A stretch of DNA of 38,609 nt from Caldilineaceae bacterium. GTDB lineage: Bacteria; Chloroflexota; Anaerolineae; Caldilineales; Caldilineaceae. The stretch's first letter is position 1; each line of letters starts with the position of its first letter. The notes beneath the pieces are model-generated. The model was not told the DNA's origin, did no database searches, and saw nothing but the letters and a program-made list of their open reading frames with translations. Of the stretch, positions 8,591 to 16,798 are shown piece after piece. The position numbers were made by a program, and so were the translations under genes. The stretch lies in assembly GCA_022821585.1 (NCBI GenBank), contig JAJEDI010000020.1:1-38609 (forward strand), in the 5' to 3' direction.

Positions 8591-8635
8591 TGCAGAAGTC
8601 GCGCCAAAAAGCCCAATTCTGGCGCGACTTCTGCA
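8591..8635. repeat. Perfect 16-bp inverted repeat, 13-base spacer
   Basis: Arms 8591-8606 (TGCAGAAGTCGCGCCA) and 8620-8635 are exact reverse complements around a 13-base spacer, without a T-tract on either side. Directly downstream, GACGCGACA, GCGCGACAT and ACGCGACC continue the CGCGAC theme to about 8680. It could be a mobile palindromic element (REP/MITE type), an operator or a structured RNA. The sequence alone does not decide. Confidence 0.7.
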
Positions 8636-8812
8636 GACTTGACGCGACATTTGTACACGTAGCGCGACATAACGCGACCTGTACCCGGGCAGTTGCATCG
8701 GATTTGTACAAGGCTTTACAGTGCTGCTCTGGTCTGGTAAGGTTGCCTCTTGTGGGTCTTTTGAGCCCCCGCGAATTGGGTACAATTTCACTTGATTCAA
8801 GCCCTGCGTCGA

Positions 8813-8841
8813 TTGACAGTTTTTCCCCGCTATGCTAGCAT
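8813..8841 (+). promoter_or_regulatory. Sigma70-type promoter of the MocA/dioxygenase/sugar-ABC cluster
   Basis: A perfect -35 box TTGACA (8813-8818), a 17-base spacer and a -10 box TAGCAT (8836-8841) lie about 70 bases before the GTG start at 8914. The word TATGCT just upstream of the -10 could be an alternative but leaves only 12 bases of spacing. Confidence 0.55.
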
Positions 8842-8913
8842 TCCCGTCATTCTTTTTTCCCTCCCGTTGCCCGTCGACTATACGAATTTACTCCACTCTG
8901 AGGAGGATGCTCC

Positions 8914-9912
8914 GTGCTGAACGTAGCAATTATTGGAATGGGGAACATCGGCCGTACGCATGCCGGTGTCTACCAGGGCAGCGAACGCGCGCGTTTGGCC
9001 GCAGTCTGTGATATAGACAAGAGCATTGCGGACGCGGCCGCAGATCGCTTTGGCGTACCAGCCTACTACAGTGTCGAGGAGCTACTCGACAAGGTCGAGT
9101 TGAACGCAGTCAGTGTCACCACTGCAGGGCCTGAGAATGGCGGGCATCACTACGAGCCGGTCATGCAGTGCTTCGATGCAGAGCTGCATGTATTATGCGA
9201 AAAACCGATCTCCAACAACATAGAGCATGCCCGCGAAATGGCGGCCATGGCTGATGTGAACGGGCTCTACTTCGGCATCAACCTCAACCATCGCTTTGTG
9301 CCGCCGGCAGCCAAAGCCAGGCAGTGGGTCGAGGAAGGTAGGTTGGGGGAACTCCTGCTGATGAACATGACGATGTGGATAGGCAACCCGAATGACACCT
9401 CGCCCTGGTTTCACATTCGCGCCCTCCATCCCCATAGTCTCGATATCATGCGCTACTTCTGTGGTGACGTAAAGCGCGTCCATGCCTTCTTCAACCAGGC
9501 CCCGGGCCGCGTCTGCTACTCGAACGCCCAGGTAAACCTGGAATTCGCTAACGGGGTCGTCGGACACTTGACGGGCAGCTATGACACCAATCCGCGCCAC
9601 AATCTGGAACGTTGCGAAGTGATGGGGACGGCCGGCCGTTTTGTGCTCGACAACCTGTACCAGGAGTTGACGTTCTACCCCCGCCAAAGCGAAGAGCTGA
9701 CCGTCGTGCGCAACAGCATCATGGGCGGTCTCAGCGGCTTTGACGCCACGTTCACCAACCGCATCAATCGCTGGATCGAACAGGTGGACGAGGGCGTACC
9801 GCGTGATGAAATCGAGGCCTCCGGCCGCGAGGGGCTGGCCGTGCAGGAAATCATTGAGGCGGCAATCCGTTCCCACCATAGCGGAAAAGCGGAAGAAGTT
9901 CCTGCCGTCTGA
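8914..9912 (+). CDS. Gfo/Idh/MocA-family NAD(P)-dependent oxidoreductase
   Basis: Predicted cytoplasmic dehydrogenase for a sugar, inositol or related polyol. The Rossmann nucleotide-binding loop is GMGNIG (residues 8-13) and the conserved EKP motif is at 96-98 (CEKPIS). The C-terminal alpha/beta domain contains HPHSLD (172-177), which supplies family active-site residues. Length 332 is typical. The GTG start is well supported by AGGAGG at 8901-8906. It begins a cluster with a dioxygenase and a sugar-type ABC importer, so it probably oxidises the imported or hydroxylated carbohydrate. The substrate cannot be read from sequence. Confidence 0.93.
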   Translation: MLNVAIIGMGNIGRTHAGVYQGSERARLAAVCDIDKSIADAAADRFGVPAYYSVEELLDKVELNAVSVTTAGPENGGHHYEPVMQCFDAELHVLCEKPISNNIEHAREMAAMADVNGLYFGINLNHRFVPPAAKARQWVEEGRLGELLLMNMTMWIGNPNDTSPWFHIRALHPHSLDIMRYFCGDVKRVHAFFNQAPGRVCYSNAQVNLEFANGVVGHLTGSYDTNPRHNLERCEVMGTAGRFVLDNLYQELTFYPRQSEELTVVRNSIMGGLSGFDATFTNRINRWIEQVDEGVPRDEIEASGREGLAVQEIIEAAIRSHHSGKAEEVPAV

Positions 9913-10019
9913 GGACTTTGTGAGTCGCTGAATGTGCGATGAGCCTGAGTGCCTTGTTCTGAATTCCGGCCGGGTCGAGCTGGCGCCTATGAACAACTGG
10001 ATAGGGAGCAAGAGCTGAA

Positions 10020-10805
10020 GTGAAGAATTCCTCAGAATCTCATGAGTTGCTGGAGCAACTCAATCGTGATGGCTACATTCTTATTCCCAATGCGCTGTCC
10101 CCGGAACGGGTAGAACAGTGGAAGACGGTCCTGTACGCACTCTACGACCGCGGTGCCTATGAGATAAGTAACGGCGTGGGCAACGTTGCCTTCGAGAAGT
10201 TACTTGCCCTGGAGCCGGAGCTGGCTGGGGAGCTTGTGGGGCATGAAAGTGTTGCCCCGTTCCTGCATGCAATAATGGGTAAGCAATGCCAATTGCGAAG
10301 CCTGCGGGCCCACGTCAACCCTGCCGCCTATTTGCAGGAATGGCACATGGATTTCTACGACTACTACTATCAGGAAGAGAAGGCGGAGGCACAGAACCCC
10401 ACGCACGGCCTCTGCGTCAATTCCACCTTCTACTTGACCGACAACACTCCAGAGCGCGCGCGTCTTACTTTCGTCAAGAACTATCTGGATCGCCCGGTAC
10501 CGGAGGAGTTGGTCCCTTTCCTGCGCTACACTGAAGATCGGAGCGACCCATTTCAGCGCTGGTGCGACGATCAGGAGCTGGAGCATCTGCACCCGATGGC
10601 CGGCGACGCCGTCGTCTTCTACAGCCACGTTCCCCATCAGGGCGCCAAAATAGGGCCGGATCCCGAGGGTGAAATCCGCGCCAATATCGTGCTCCACTAC
10701 CAGCAGAACCCGATGTTTCCTGGAATCAGGTTCGTCAGCAATCCCCAATTCACACTTGAGACACTTGGCTACGCAGGCACCTTCCCATTTTCCGAGCAAG
10801 ATTAG
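10020..10805 (+). CDS. PhyH-family Fe(II)/2-oxoglutarate dioxygenase, second copy
   Basis: A 261-residue dioxygenase, clearly divergent from the others in the window. The iron triad is His109-x-Asp111 (EWHMDFYD) and His206 (HVPHQGA), with Arg220 as the likely 2-oxoglutarate anchor. The N-terminus LLEQLNRDGYILIPNALSPE fits the family. The GTG start at 10020 follows GGGAGCAAGAG. An acidic, Tyr-rich stretch (DFYDYYYQEE) follows the first iron ligands. It lies 107 bases after the MocA-type gene and just before the sugar-binding lipoprotein, so it is probably part of the same catabolic unit. The substrate is unknown. Confidence 0.88.
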   Translation: MKNSSESHELLEQLNRDGYILIPNALSPERVEQWKTVLYALYDRGAYEISNGVGNVAFEKLLALEPELAGELVGHESVAPFLHAIMGKQCQLRSLRAHVNPAAYLQEWHMDFYDYYYQEEKAEAQNPTHGLCVNSTFYLTDNTPERARLTFVKNYLDRPVPEELVPFLRYTEDRSDPFQRWCDDQELEHLHPMAGDAVVFYSHVPHQGAKIGPDPEGEIRANIVLHYQQNPMFPGIRFVSNPQFTLETLGYAGTFPFSEQD

Positions 10806-10849
10806 CGGCAACACCGTTTCAGTTCAGACAGAACGAAAGGAAGAAATCG

Positions 10850-12580
10850 ATGAAACATTACAGAACGGTCCTCGGCCTGATTCTTCTGATATCGCTTGTC
10901 CTTCTGGCAGCTTGCGGTGCTCCTGCCGACGGCGGGATGGCGGCTGACGAAGCCCCGGCTGCAGAAGAGGCGGCGTCGGATGATGAAGTGGTCGAAATCG
11001 AGGAAACCGAAGAAGAGGCGATGGAGTTGAGCGGCGAAATCGTCGTTAGCATCGCTTCCAACGACGTCCAGACTTACCAGGCCATTGCCGACGCCTACAT
11101 GGAGTTGCATCCGGACGTGAACGTCCTGATTGAACTGAAGGCACCCGGCGTCGATGCCTATCTGCAGTGGATTCGCACGCAGTTCACCTCGGAAGTGCCG
11201 CGTGTGTCGATCATCGAGTCACCCCATCTGCGCGAATTCGCGCAGGAAGGGCGGCTGATCGACTGGGGCCCTTACCTCAACAAGGAGAATCCCTACACGG
11301 GCGAGAAGTGGGAGAACAGCTTTGAAACGTGGGGGCTGAATCTGGTGCGCGATCCCAACACCGGCCAGATGTTCACCATGCCCTACATGTCCGTCCAGAC
11401 CTTCTGGCTGTACAACAAGGCTCTCTTTGAACAGGCCGGCATCACCGAAGTTCCCCCGCAGCCGACCTGGGACCAGTTTGTCGGTTGGAACGAGAAGCTG
11501 AGAGACTCGGGCGTCATTCCCATCGCAATGGAAGGCACGACCGAGCAGATCTGGGGCGGCGGCCGCATGCCCTGGCTGATGCGTTCGGCGATGGACCAGT
11601 ATCACCGCGACGAACTGGAAATTATTCAGTGCCAGGAAGGGGACTGGTGCTTCCGCGAGGGCATTGACGATGTGTGGACATACGATCCCACCGACGTGCG
11701 CAATGACGATCCGGACCGCGTCTCCGTCAACATCGCCCGCCATCTGGCCGCCTTGCGCGACGGCTCAATCAATTTCAACAATGAATGTACAGTCGAGATG
11801 ATGACGAATATCGGACGCGTCTTCCAGACTGCGAACGGGTTTGTCCCCGAAGGCTGGACCGGCATGGCCGATGCCTATCCGCTCTTCCTGACGCAAAAGG
11901 CGGCCATGCGCATGGTGCATGGCGGCATCTATACCAGTTTGCCGAAGGACATTCGCGCCCTCGCCCAGGGCGAATACGGCGGTAAAGCTGAAGTAACGGA
12001 AGAAGACTCGGCCGCCGCGGTCGAGTTTGAGTACGGCCGCTTCGCCTTCCCCAACATCGAAGGCCCTTGTGTACAGGGAACTGCACGCGCCAATGAGTTG
12101 ACTCAGGGCTACTTGGCGCTGCCGGTAAAGGACCGCGTTCAGAACGACCTGGAAGTTGATTTCGTCATGTTCTGGACCAGCCCGCAGGGCATGCAGATCT
12201 TCCTGGAAAACAAGCTGGATCCCGAAAACCTGCAGGGTGGGATAGCCGGCCCGCCGTTGATCAGAAACGTGAAGCTTCCCGGCGAATGGGAGGAAGTATT
12301 CGCCCAAAGCGTTTTCGTCGGCAACTACGAAAAGCCCGGCGCACCCGGCGATGCAGTAGCGCGCGGCTTCTTTAAGTACGAGGAGACGAAGCGCGAGTGG
12401 TCGATCATGGTCCAGGAGTTCTTCGAAGGCAAGATAACGGCCGAAGAGTTCGCGGCAAGCTACCAGGCTCTGCTCGAGGACAACTTTGACGGCTTGCTTG
12501 AGTACCTCAATCTGACGCACGAGGATCTGGACAGCCCCGAGAAGCGACCGCCAGGTTGGGTCGCGGCCGGCCCATACTAA
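10850..12580 (+). CDS. Sugar-type ABC substrate-binding lipoprotein (family 1)
   Basis: Extracytoplasmic receptor of a carbohydrate (CUT1-like) importer. The signal peptide ends in the lipobox LLAAC with lipidated Cys22, followed by an acidic Ala/Glu-rich linker to about residue 60. The binding domain starts at GEIVVSIASNDV and contains the family's DVNVLIELKAPG region. At 576 residues it is much longer than the common ~420-residue maltose-binding class and resembles the large group of extracellular solute-binding proteins for oligosaccharides. The ribosome site AAGGAAG precedes ATG 10850. It is followed directly by two permease genes; no ATPase for this system is encoded in the window. Confidence 0.92.
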   Translation: MKHYRTVLGLILLISLVLLAACGAPADGGMAADEAPAAEEAASDDEVVEIEETEEEAMELSGEIVVSIASNDVQTYQAIADAYMELHPDVNVLIELKAPGVDAYLQWIRTQFTSEVPRVSIIESPHLREFAQEGRLIDWGPYLNKENPYTGEKWENSFETWGLNLVRDPNTGQMFTMPYMSVQTFWLYNKALFEQAGITEVPPQPTWDQFVGWNEKLRDSGVIPIAMEGTTEQIWGGGRMPWLMRSAMDQYHRDELEIIQCQEGDWCFREGIDDVWTYDPTDVRNDDPDRVSVNIARHLAALRDGSINFNNECTVEMMTNIGRVFQTANGFVPEGWTGMADAYPLFLTQKAAMRMVHGGIYTSLPKDIRALAQGEYGGKAEVTEEDSAAAVEFEYGRFAFPNIEGPCVQGTARANELTQGYLALPVKDRVQNDLEVDFVMFWTSPQGMQIFLENKLDPENLQGGIAGPPLIRNVKLPGEWEEVFAQSVFVGNYEKPGAPGDAVARGFFKYEETKREWSIMVQEFFEGKITAEEFAASYQALLEDNFDGLLEYLNLTHEDLDSPEKRPPGWVAAGPY

Positions 12581-12604
12581 GAGGTTGGGCTACACCTCCA
12601 CCGT

Positions 12605-14749
12605 ATGCCGAGGGGAGGACGCACTAGCCTCACCCAACGAAAGTCTATGGTTTCGTTTACGCAGCACGCGTCAAGCAAGAGACGATCCCATCAGCATAGA
12701 TCAGGCAGGCCGCTCTCAAGTGGGAGCGGCTTGTCTGGTGCGCGCGCAGCCGGTCATAGGGTTCCGTTCAAACGCGCTGCTGTCGCGATCGCCCTGGCCG
12801 CAGCGTTTCTCTTGGTCGTCGCTCTGCCAATTGCCGCGCAGTCACCGGAAGGTCTGTTGTGGAAACGTGAGTGGGCCAGTCGCGTCCAGGCCGTCGCCAT
12901 TTCGGAGGACGGGGGTCTCATAGCTGTTGGCAGCCGGGACAATTCCCTGAGGATGTTCGACGGTTCTGGCGAACAGCTCTGGCTGTTCGAAGCTGAGAAC
13001 AGCATCCTCGGCGTGGACATGTCGCCGGACGGGCAGTGGCTGGCGGTAGCCTCTGAGGACCGCTTTGTCTATCTGCTCGATGGCAAGGGCAATCAGCTGT
13101 GGAACTACAAAGCAGCCCGGCCAATGAACAATGCTGCCGTAGCCAGAGACGGGTCCCTCGTCGCGGCGACTTCCGATGATCTATCGGTCTACGTTTTTGA
13201 CCAGGGTGGAAACCTGCTCTGGCAGGAGGAATTGGGCATTGGAGTCCGGGCTGTTGACGTTTATGGCAGCGGCGAAAAGGCCCGCGTCGTCTTGGGTTCC
13301 GACGACGGCCTGATCACGATTTACAATCGTGAAGGCAGGGATTTGCTCCAGGCTTGGCTCGATTACAGCGTAGTTTCCGTTTCCGTTACGCCAAATGGCG
13401 CCCGCATCCTGGCAGGCGCGGGTGACGGCTCCGCCATTTTGCTCAACGGGGCAAATGGCAATCAGATTTGGAGCTTCAAGACCGAAGATACCGTCAAGAG
13501 TGTCTCACTGGCTAGCGACGGGTCCATCGCTCTTGTCGGCTCAGAGGACGGGAGTGCCTACCTGCTGGACCGCGACGGCCTGCTAACGCACCAATTTCGT
13601 CAGGATTCCGAGGTCCTCAGCGTCGCTCTGGCCAGTGATGGCAAACGCCTTTCAATCGGTACGGTTTCTGGCGCCGCCAGGATCTACGACCGGGCAGCTG
13701 CCTTGAGCGGTGCAGCCCGTTCGTCAGCACAGCGCCAGCGCACAGTTTTCGCAGTATTCGGCGTTATCGCCTTGCTCGTCCTCGCGGCAGTCTGGGCCGC
13801 CCGCAACACAGCGGCGGGGCAGCAGGTCTGGCAGCGCAGCGCGGCCGGGCCTCTGGGTGTATTGCAGATTATGTGGAGCGCACGCCTCTCCTACATTCTG
13901 ATCCTGCCGACTCTTGCCCTCCTATTGACCTTTAACTACTATCCCGCCTTCTCCGGCCTGTATCACGCCTTCACCGAATGGAGTCCTGGCGTGCGTACCG
14001 AGTGGGTAGGTTTGTCGAACTTCCACTCCTTAACGGAGAATCGCTTCTTTCTTTCAGGATTCCGTAACGCGGCTATCCTGGTGGTCGTCTCCGTCGCAAA
14101 GACGATGACAATGCCGCTCCTGGTGGCGGAATTCATTTTCAACCTGCGCAACAGGTTTTCTCAATACTGGTTCCGCACCCTCTTTGTCGTGCCGATCGTG
14201 CTGCCTGCCGTGGTGGAAATCCTTGTCTGGAACAACATCTACGACCCTGCCATCGGGCTCCTCAATGAGACGCTCAAACTGGTTGGACTGGAAGAGCTCA
14301 CGCGCGTCTGGTACGGCGACGCCAGCGTTGCCCTCGGCTCAATCATCTTTATAGGCGTCCCTTGGGTCAACGCCTTCGCCCTGCTGATCTTCTACGGCGG
14401 CCTCATCTCCATCTCCAACGAAATTATCGACGCAAGTCTCGTCGACGGGGCCAGCACGTGGAGGCGCTTCTGGAGCATCGATTTGCCCCTTCTAATGGGC
14501 CAGGTAAAGTTGCTCCTGATTCTCAACTTCATCAACGCTGTCCAGACCTTCGAGCTCGTCTTCCTGACGACCGGCGGCGGGCCCGGTGCTGCCACCTACA
14601 CGCCTGCGCTTGAACTCTATTACAAGGCGATGCGCATGGATCGCATGGGGATTGCCTCTGCAATCGGTATGATTCTGTTCATGATTATTCTGGCGGGCAC
14701 CATAGTGAATATGCGCTTCGTCAGTTCCTCGACCGAGTATGAGGCCTGA
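12605..14749 (+). CDS. Seven-bladed beta-propeller fused to MalF-type sugar permease
   Basis: An unusual fusion of 714 residues. Residues ~57-78 form a signal-like hydrophobic helix. Residues ~91-372 form seven WD40/PQQ-like blades of ~41 residues, each with a 'D/SDG..lavgs.D..vyl.d..G..lW' pattern. Residues ~381-398 form a second membrane helix. Residues ~425-710 are a complete MalF-type permease with EAA loop at about 606-630 (EIIDASLVDGASTW). Two helices before the permease would place the propeller outside the cell and the permease N-terminus inside, a consistent topology. The start is uncertain. ATG 12605 and ATG 12647 have weak ribosome sites, and TTG 12731 has GGGAG four bases upstream. 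Residues 1-50 look non-coding and include a 16-bp hairpin. It partners the lipoprotein before it and the MalG-type permease after it. Confidence 0.9.
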   Translation: MPRGGRTSLTQRKSMVSFTQHASSKRRSHQHRSGRPLSSGSGLSGARAAGHRVPFKRAAVAIALAAAFLLVVALPIAAQSPEGLLWKREWASRVQAVAISEDGGLIAVGSRDNSLRMFDGSGEQLWLFEAENSILGVDMSPDGQWLAVASEDRFVYLLDGKGNQLWNYKAARPMNNAAVARDGSLVAATSDDLSVYVFDQGGNLLWQEELGIGVRAVDVYGSGEKARVVLGSDDGLITIYNREGRDLLQAWLDYSVVSVSVTPNGARILAGAGDGSAILLNGANGNQIWSFKTEDTVKSVSLASDGSIALVGSEDGSAYLLDRDGLLTHQFRQDSEVLSVALASDGKRLSIGTVSGAARIYDRAAALSGAARSSAQRQRTVFAVFGVIALLVLAAVWAARNTAAGQQVWQRSAAGPLGVLQIMWSARLSYILILPTLALLLTFNYYPAFSGLYHAFTEWSPGVRTEWVGLSNFHSLTENRFFLSGFRNAAILVVVSVAKTMTMPLLVAEFIFNLRNRFSQYWFRTLFVVPIVLPAVVEILVWNNIYDPAIGLLNETLKLVGLEELTRVWYGDASVALGSIIFIGVPWVNAFALLIFYGGLISISNEIIDASLVDGASTWRRFWSIDLPLLMGQVKLLLILNFINAVQTFELVFLTTGGGPGAATYTPALELYYKAMRMDRMGIASAIGMILFMIILAGTIVNMRFVSSSTEYEA
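12702..12737 (+). other. 16-bp stem-loop between binding protein and permease
   Basis: Arms 12702-12717 and 12722-12737 pair over 16 bases (three G-U pairs) around an AAGU loop. No T-tract follows. It lies about 120 bases after the binding-protein stop, within the predicted N-terminal codons of the fusion permease. A hairpin here would protect the upstream mRNA and lower permease expression, as REP elements do between malE and malF. It also suggests that translation of the permease may start later than 12605. Confidence 0.55.
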
Positions 14750-15689
14750 AATGGTAACGGTGCGAGACGGTGAAGGAGCGGAGGGGGCAGCTACGGTTGG
14801 GGCGCAGGCGAAGAGCGGTGATAGGGCAGGCCAGGCCATGCTCTCGTCCCATTCTGCCTTGGCAGTCCTCAGGTTGAGCGGTGGGCAGGCCTTGCTCTAT
14901 GCTGTCTTACTCATTCTTCTCATCGTTACCTTCGTCCCTATCGTTTACCTGATTGCTCTGTCGCTCAAGGACAACGGTCAGATCTACGGGCGTTTTTGGT
15001 CAATGCCCGATCCCTACCGCTGGGAAAACTTTGCGCTGGGTTCGCTCGCCATCTGGCGAGCGGTTCTGAACTCAATCCTGACGTCCGGGAGTTCAACGGC
15101 GGCGACCGTCGTGCTCGCCAGCCTCAGCGGCTATGTCTTCGCCCGTCATCGCTTCCCCGGCAAGGAGTTGATCTATACTGGCATTCTCGCTCTGCTGATG
15201 ATCCCGCCGATCCTTACTCTGATTCCCGCCTACGTTCTCATTCTTAATATGGGCTTGGAAAACACGTATTGGGCGCTCATTCTGCCTTGGACATCAGGCG
15301 GGCAGGTCTTTGCGCTGCTGCTTTGCCGCAGCTTCTTCGCCACGCTGCCGGAGGAGTTCTTTGACGCGGCGCGCATCGACGGCGCCAGCGAGCTGCAGAG
15401 TTTCGCTCGGATTGCCGTACCGCTTTCCGCGCCGATCCTGGTGACTGTGGCCGTCGTCAGGCTCGTCACCACATACAACCAGTTTATGTGGCCGCTGGTG
15501 GTCATCTCCAGCCCTAAGAAGCAGGTCGTGGCCGTGGCCCTGACCCAGTTCACTTCCGAGATCGGCGTCACCGATCTCGGTCCACAGATGGCCGGTTACA
15601 TCCTGGCATCCATTCCCCTGATCGTTCTATTCTCCTTCGGCATGAGACACTATGTGCGTGGTCTGACCGCCGGAGGATTGAAAGCCTAG
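14739..15689 (+). CDS. ABC sugar permease, MalG type
   Basis: Second channel subunit of the sugar importer. The N-terminal ~45 residues are hydrophilic and poorly conserved. The first membrane helix is about residues 50-73. The EAA loop lies near 206-232 (FFDAARIDGASE, then AVPLSAP), and the C-terminus FGMRHYVRGLTAGGLKA is the typical MalG-family ending. The gene overlaps the fusion permease by 11 bases, so the two are translationally coupled. ATG 14739, ATG 14751 and ATG 14838 are all possible starts. The last would remove most of the odd N-terminus and give the usual length of ~283. No matching ATPase is present nearby, so a shared MsmX/MalK-type ATPase elsewhere is inferred. Confidence 0.92.
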   Translation: MRPEMVTVRDGEGAEGAATVGAQAKSGDRAGQAMLSSHSALAVLRLSGGQALLYAVLLILLIVTFVPIVYLIALSLKDNGQIYGRFWSMPDPYRWENFALGSLAIWRAVLNSILTSGSSTAATVVLASLSGYVFARHRFPGKELIYTGILALLMIPPILTLIPAYVLILNMGLENTYWALILPWTSGGQVFALLLCRSFFATLPEEFFDAARIDGASELQSFARIAVPLSAPILVTVAVVRLVTTYNQFMWPLVVISSPKKQVVAVALTQFTSEIGVTDLGPQMAGYILASIPLIVLFSFGMRHYVRGLTAGGLKA

Positions 15690-15727
15690 CCCCACCGACT
15701 CCCCACAAAGTAAACCCGAGGTTTCAC

Positions 15728-16771
15728 ATGGATAAAGTACGAATCGGTGTCTTGAGCCATGCCCACGGACACAGCAACGCCTACTGCCGCATGATGCAGG
15801 ACTTCGATGATGCGGAGTTGGTTGCTTGTTGGGACGACAATGAGGAGCGCGGTCGCGAGGCCGCCGCCGCGTTCGGCATGGAGTACCGCGCTGACTCCCA
15901 GGCCGTCACTTCCGATCCAGGTATCGACGCGGTAATAGTCGCTACCGAAACGAACCGCCATGCCAAGTTCGTGGAGCAGGCCGCAGAGGCAGGCAAGGCG
16001 ATCCTCTGTCAGAAGCCGCTGGCGACGACACTCGATGACTGTGACCGGATCATCGAGGTCGTTCGCCGCACCGGTGTCAAATTCAGCGTCGCCTTCCAGA
16101 TGAGGCAGGACCCGGTTAACCGTAAAATCAAGGAGTTGGTCGACGCTAAGGCTGTCGGCGACATCGCGGTCGTACGGCGCCGGCACTGTATCGGCGTACT
16201 CAATAACGAGGGCTTCTTTACCGGGCCCACCCGCTGGCACGTCGACCCCGTCTCCAATGTGGGGATGTTTTTCGACGACGCCATCCATGCCGCCGACTGG
16301 TTCTACTGGACATTCGGCCCGGCCAAGCGGGTTATGGCCGAAATCGACAACTTCGTAACAAGCGTTGCCCCGGACGACAACGGTATCGCCCTGTTCCGTT
16401 TCGAAAGCGGCGTCTTAGGAACGTTGTTCAACGGCTCCACGACTGTAGCTGGTGTAAACACGACCGAGATCTACGGGGCAGAAGGCACGATCATTCAGGA
16501 CTACGGTGACGCCCCGTCCACGTCGGCACCGCGCCCCCCTGGCGCTGCCCCTTTACGAATGATTCGACAGGGCGACAGCGCGTGGCAGGAGTTTGACCTG
16601 CCGATCCCGGCGACCCAGGGTGAACGAATCGCGGCGGTCCCGCGACCATTCATTGACTATGTTCGGGGCTTGAGCGACGAGCATGTGAGCGCCGAAGAGG
16701 GGCGCAAGTCGGTGGAGATGGTACTTGGGGCGTATCGTTCTGCGCGCGAGGGAAGGCGAATCGCTCTTTAG
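15728..16771 (+). CDS. Atypical Gfo/Idh/MocA-family protein
   Basis: A 347-residue protein with the two-domain MocA layout, but with changes in key places. The usual glycine-rich nucleotide loop is replaced by GVLSHAHGHSNAY (residues 7-19), with three His residues. The EKP motif reads QKP (CQKPLA, Gln95-Lys96-Pro97), losing the acidic residue. The C-terminal FDDAIHAADWF (about 182-192) keeps the Asp/His pair of the active site. Such members may use NAD differently or bind sugars without classic dehydrogenase activity. It follows the sugar permeases by 38 bases and is likely co-transcribed. The substrate is unknown; a sugar or polyol is inferred from context. Confidence 0.88.
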   Translation: MDKVRIGVLSHAHGHSNAYCRMMQDFDDAELVACWDDNEERGREAAAAFGMEYRADSQAVTSDPGIDAVIVATETNRHAKFVEQAAEAGKAILCQKPLATTLDDCDRIIEVVRRTGVKFSVAFQMRQDPVNRKIKELVDAKAVGDIAVVRRRHCIGVLNNEGFFTGPTRWHVDPVSNVGMFFDDAIHAADWFYWTFGPAKRVMAEIDNFVTSVAPDDNGIALFRFESGVLGTLFNGSTTVAGVNTTEIYGAEGTIIQDYGDAPSTSAPRPPGAAPLRMIRQGDSAWQEFDLPIPATQGERIAAVPRPFIDYVRGLSDEHVSAEEGRKSVEMVLGAYRSAREGRRIAL

Positions 16772-16798
16772 AGGCAGTATGCCCGGAGCGAACGTCTC

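Larger units (their letters stand above)
8325..8913. other. Non-coding interval with inverted repeat and CGCGAC repeats
   Basis: The 589 bases between the dioxygenase and the MocA-type gene hold no supported gene. Open frames here overlap a perfect inverted repeat and lack ribosome sites. Contents are the 16-bp inverted repeat at 8591-8635, several CGCGAC words just downstream, and a promoter near 8813-8841. No tRNA was recognised. Confidence 0.6.

Noticed and set aside
8357..8838. Several 78-147-codon frames around the inverted repeat
   Set aside because: They read through the palindrome on both strands and give mirror-like sequences (for example QKSRQ and WRDFC in both orientations), which is expected of a DNA repeat and not of a gene.
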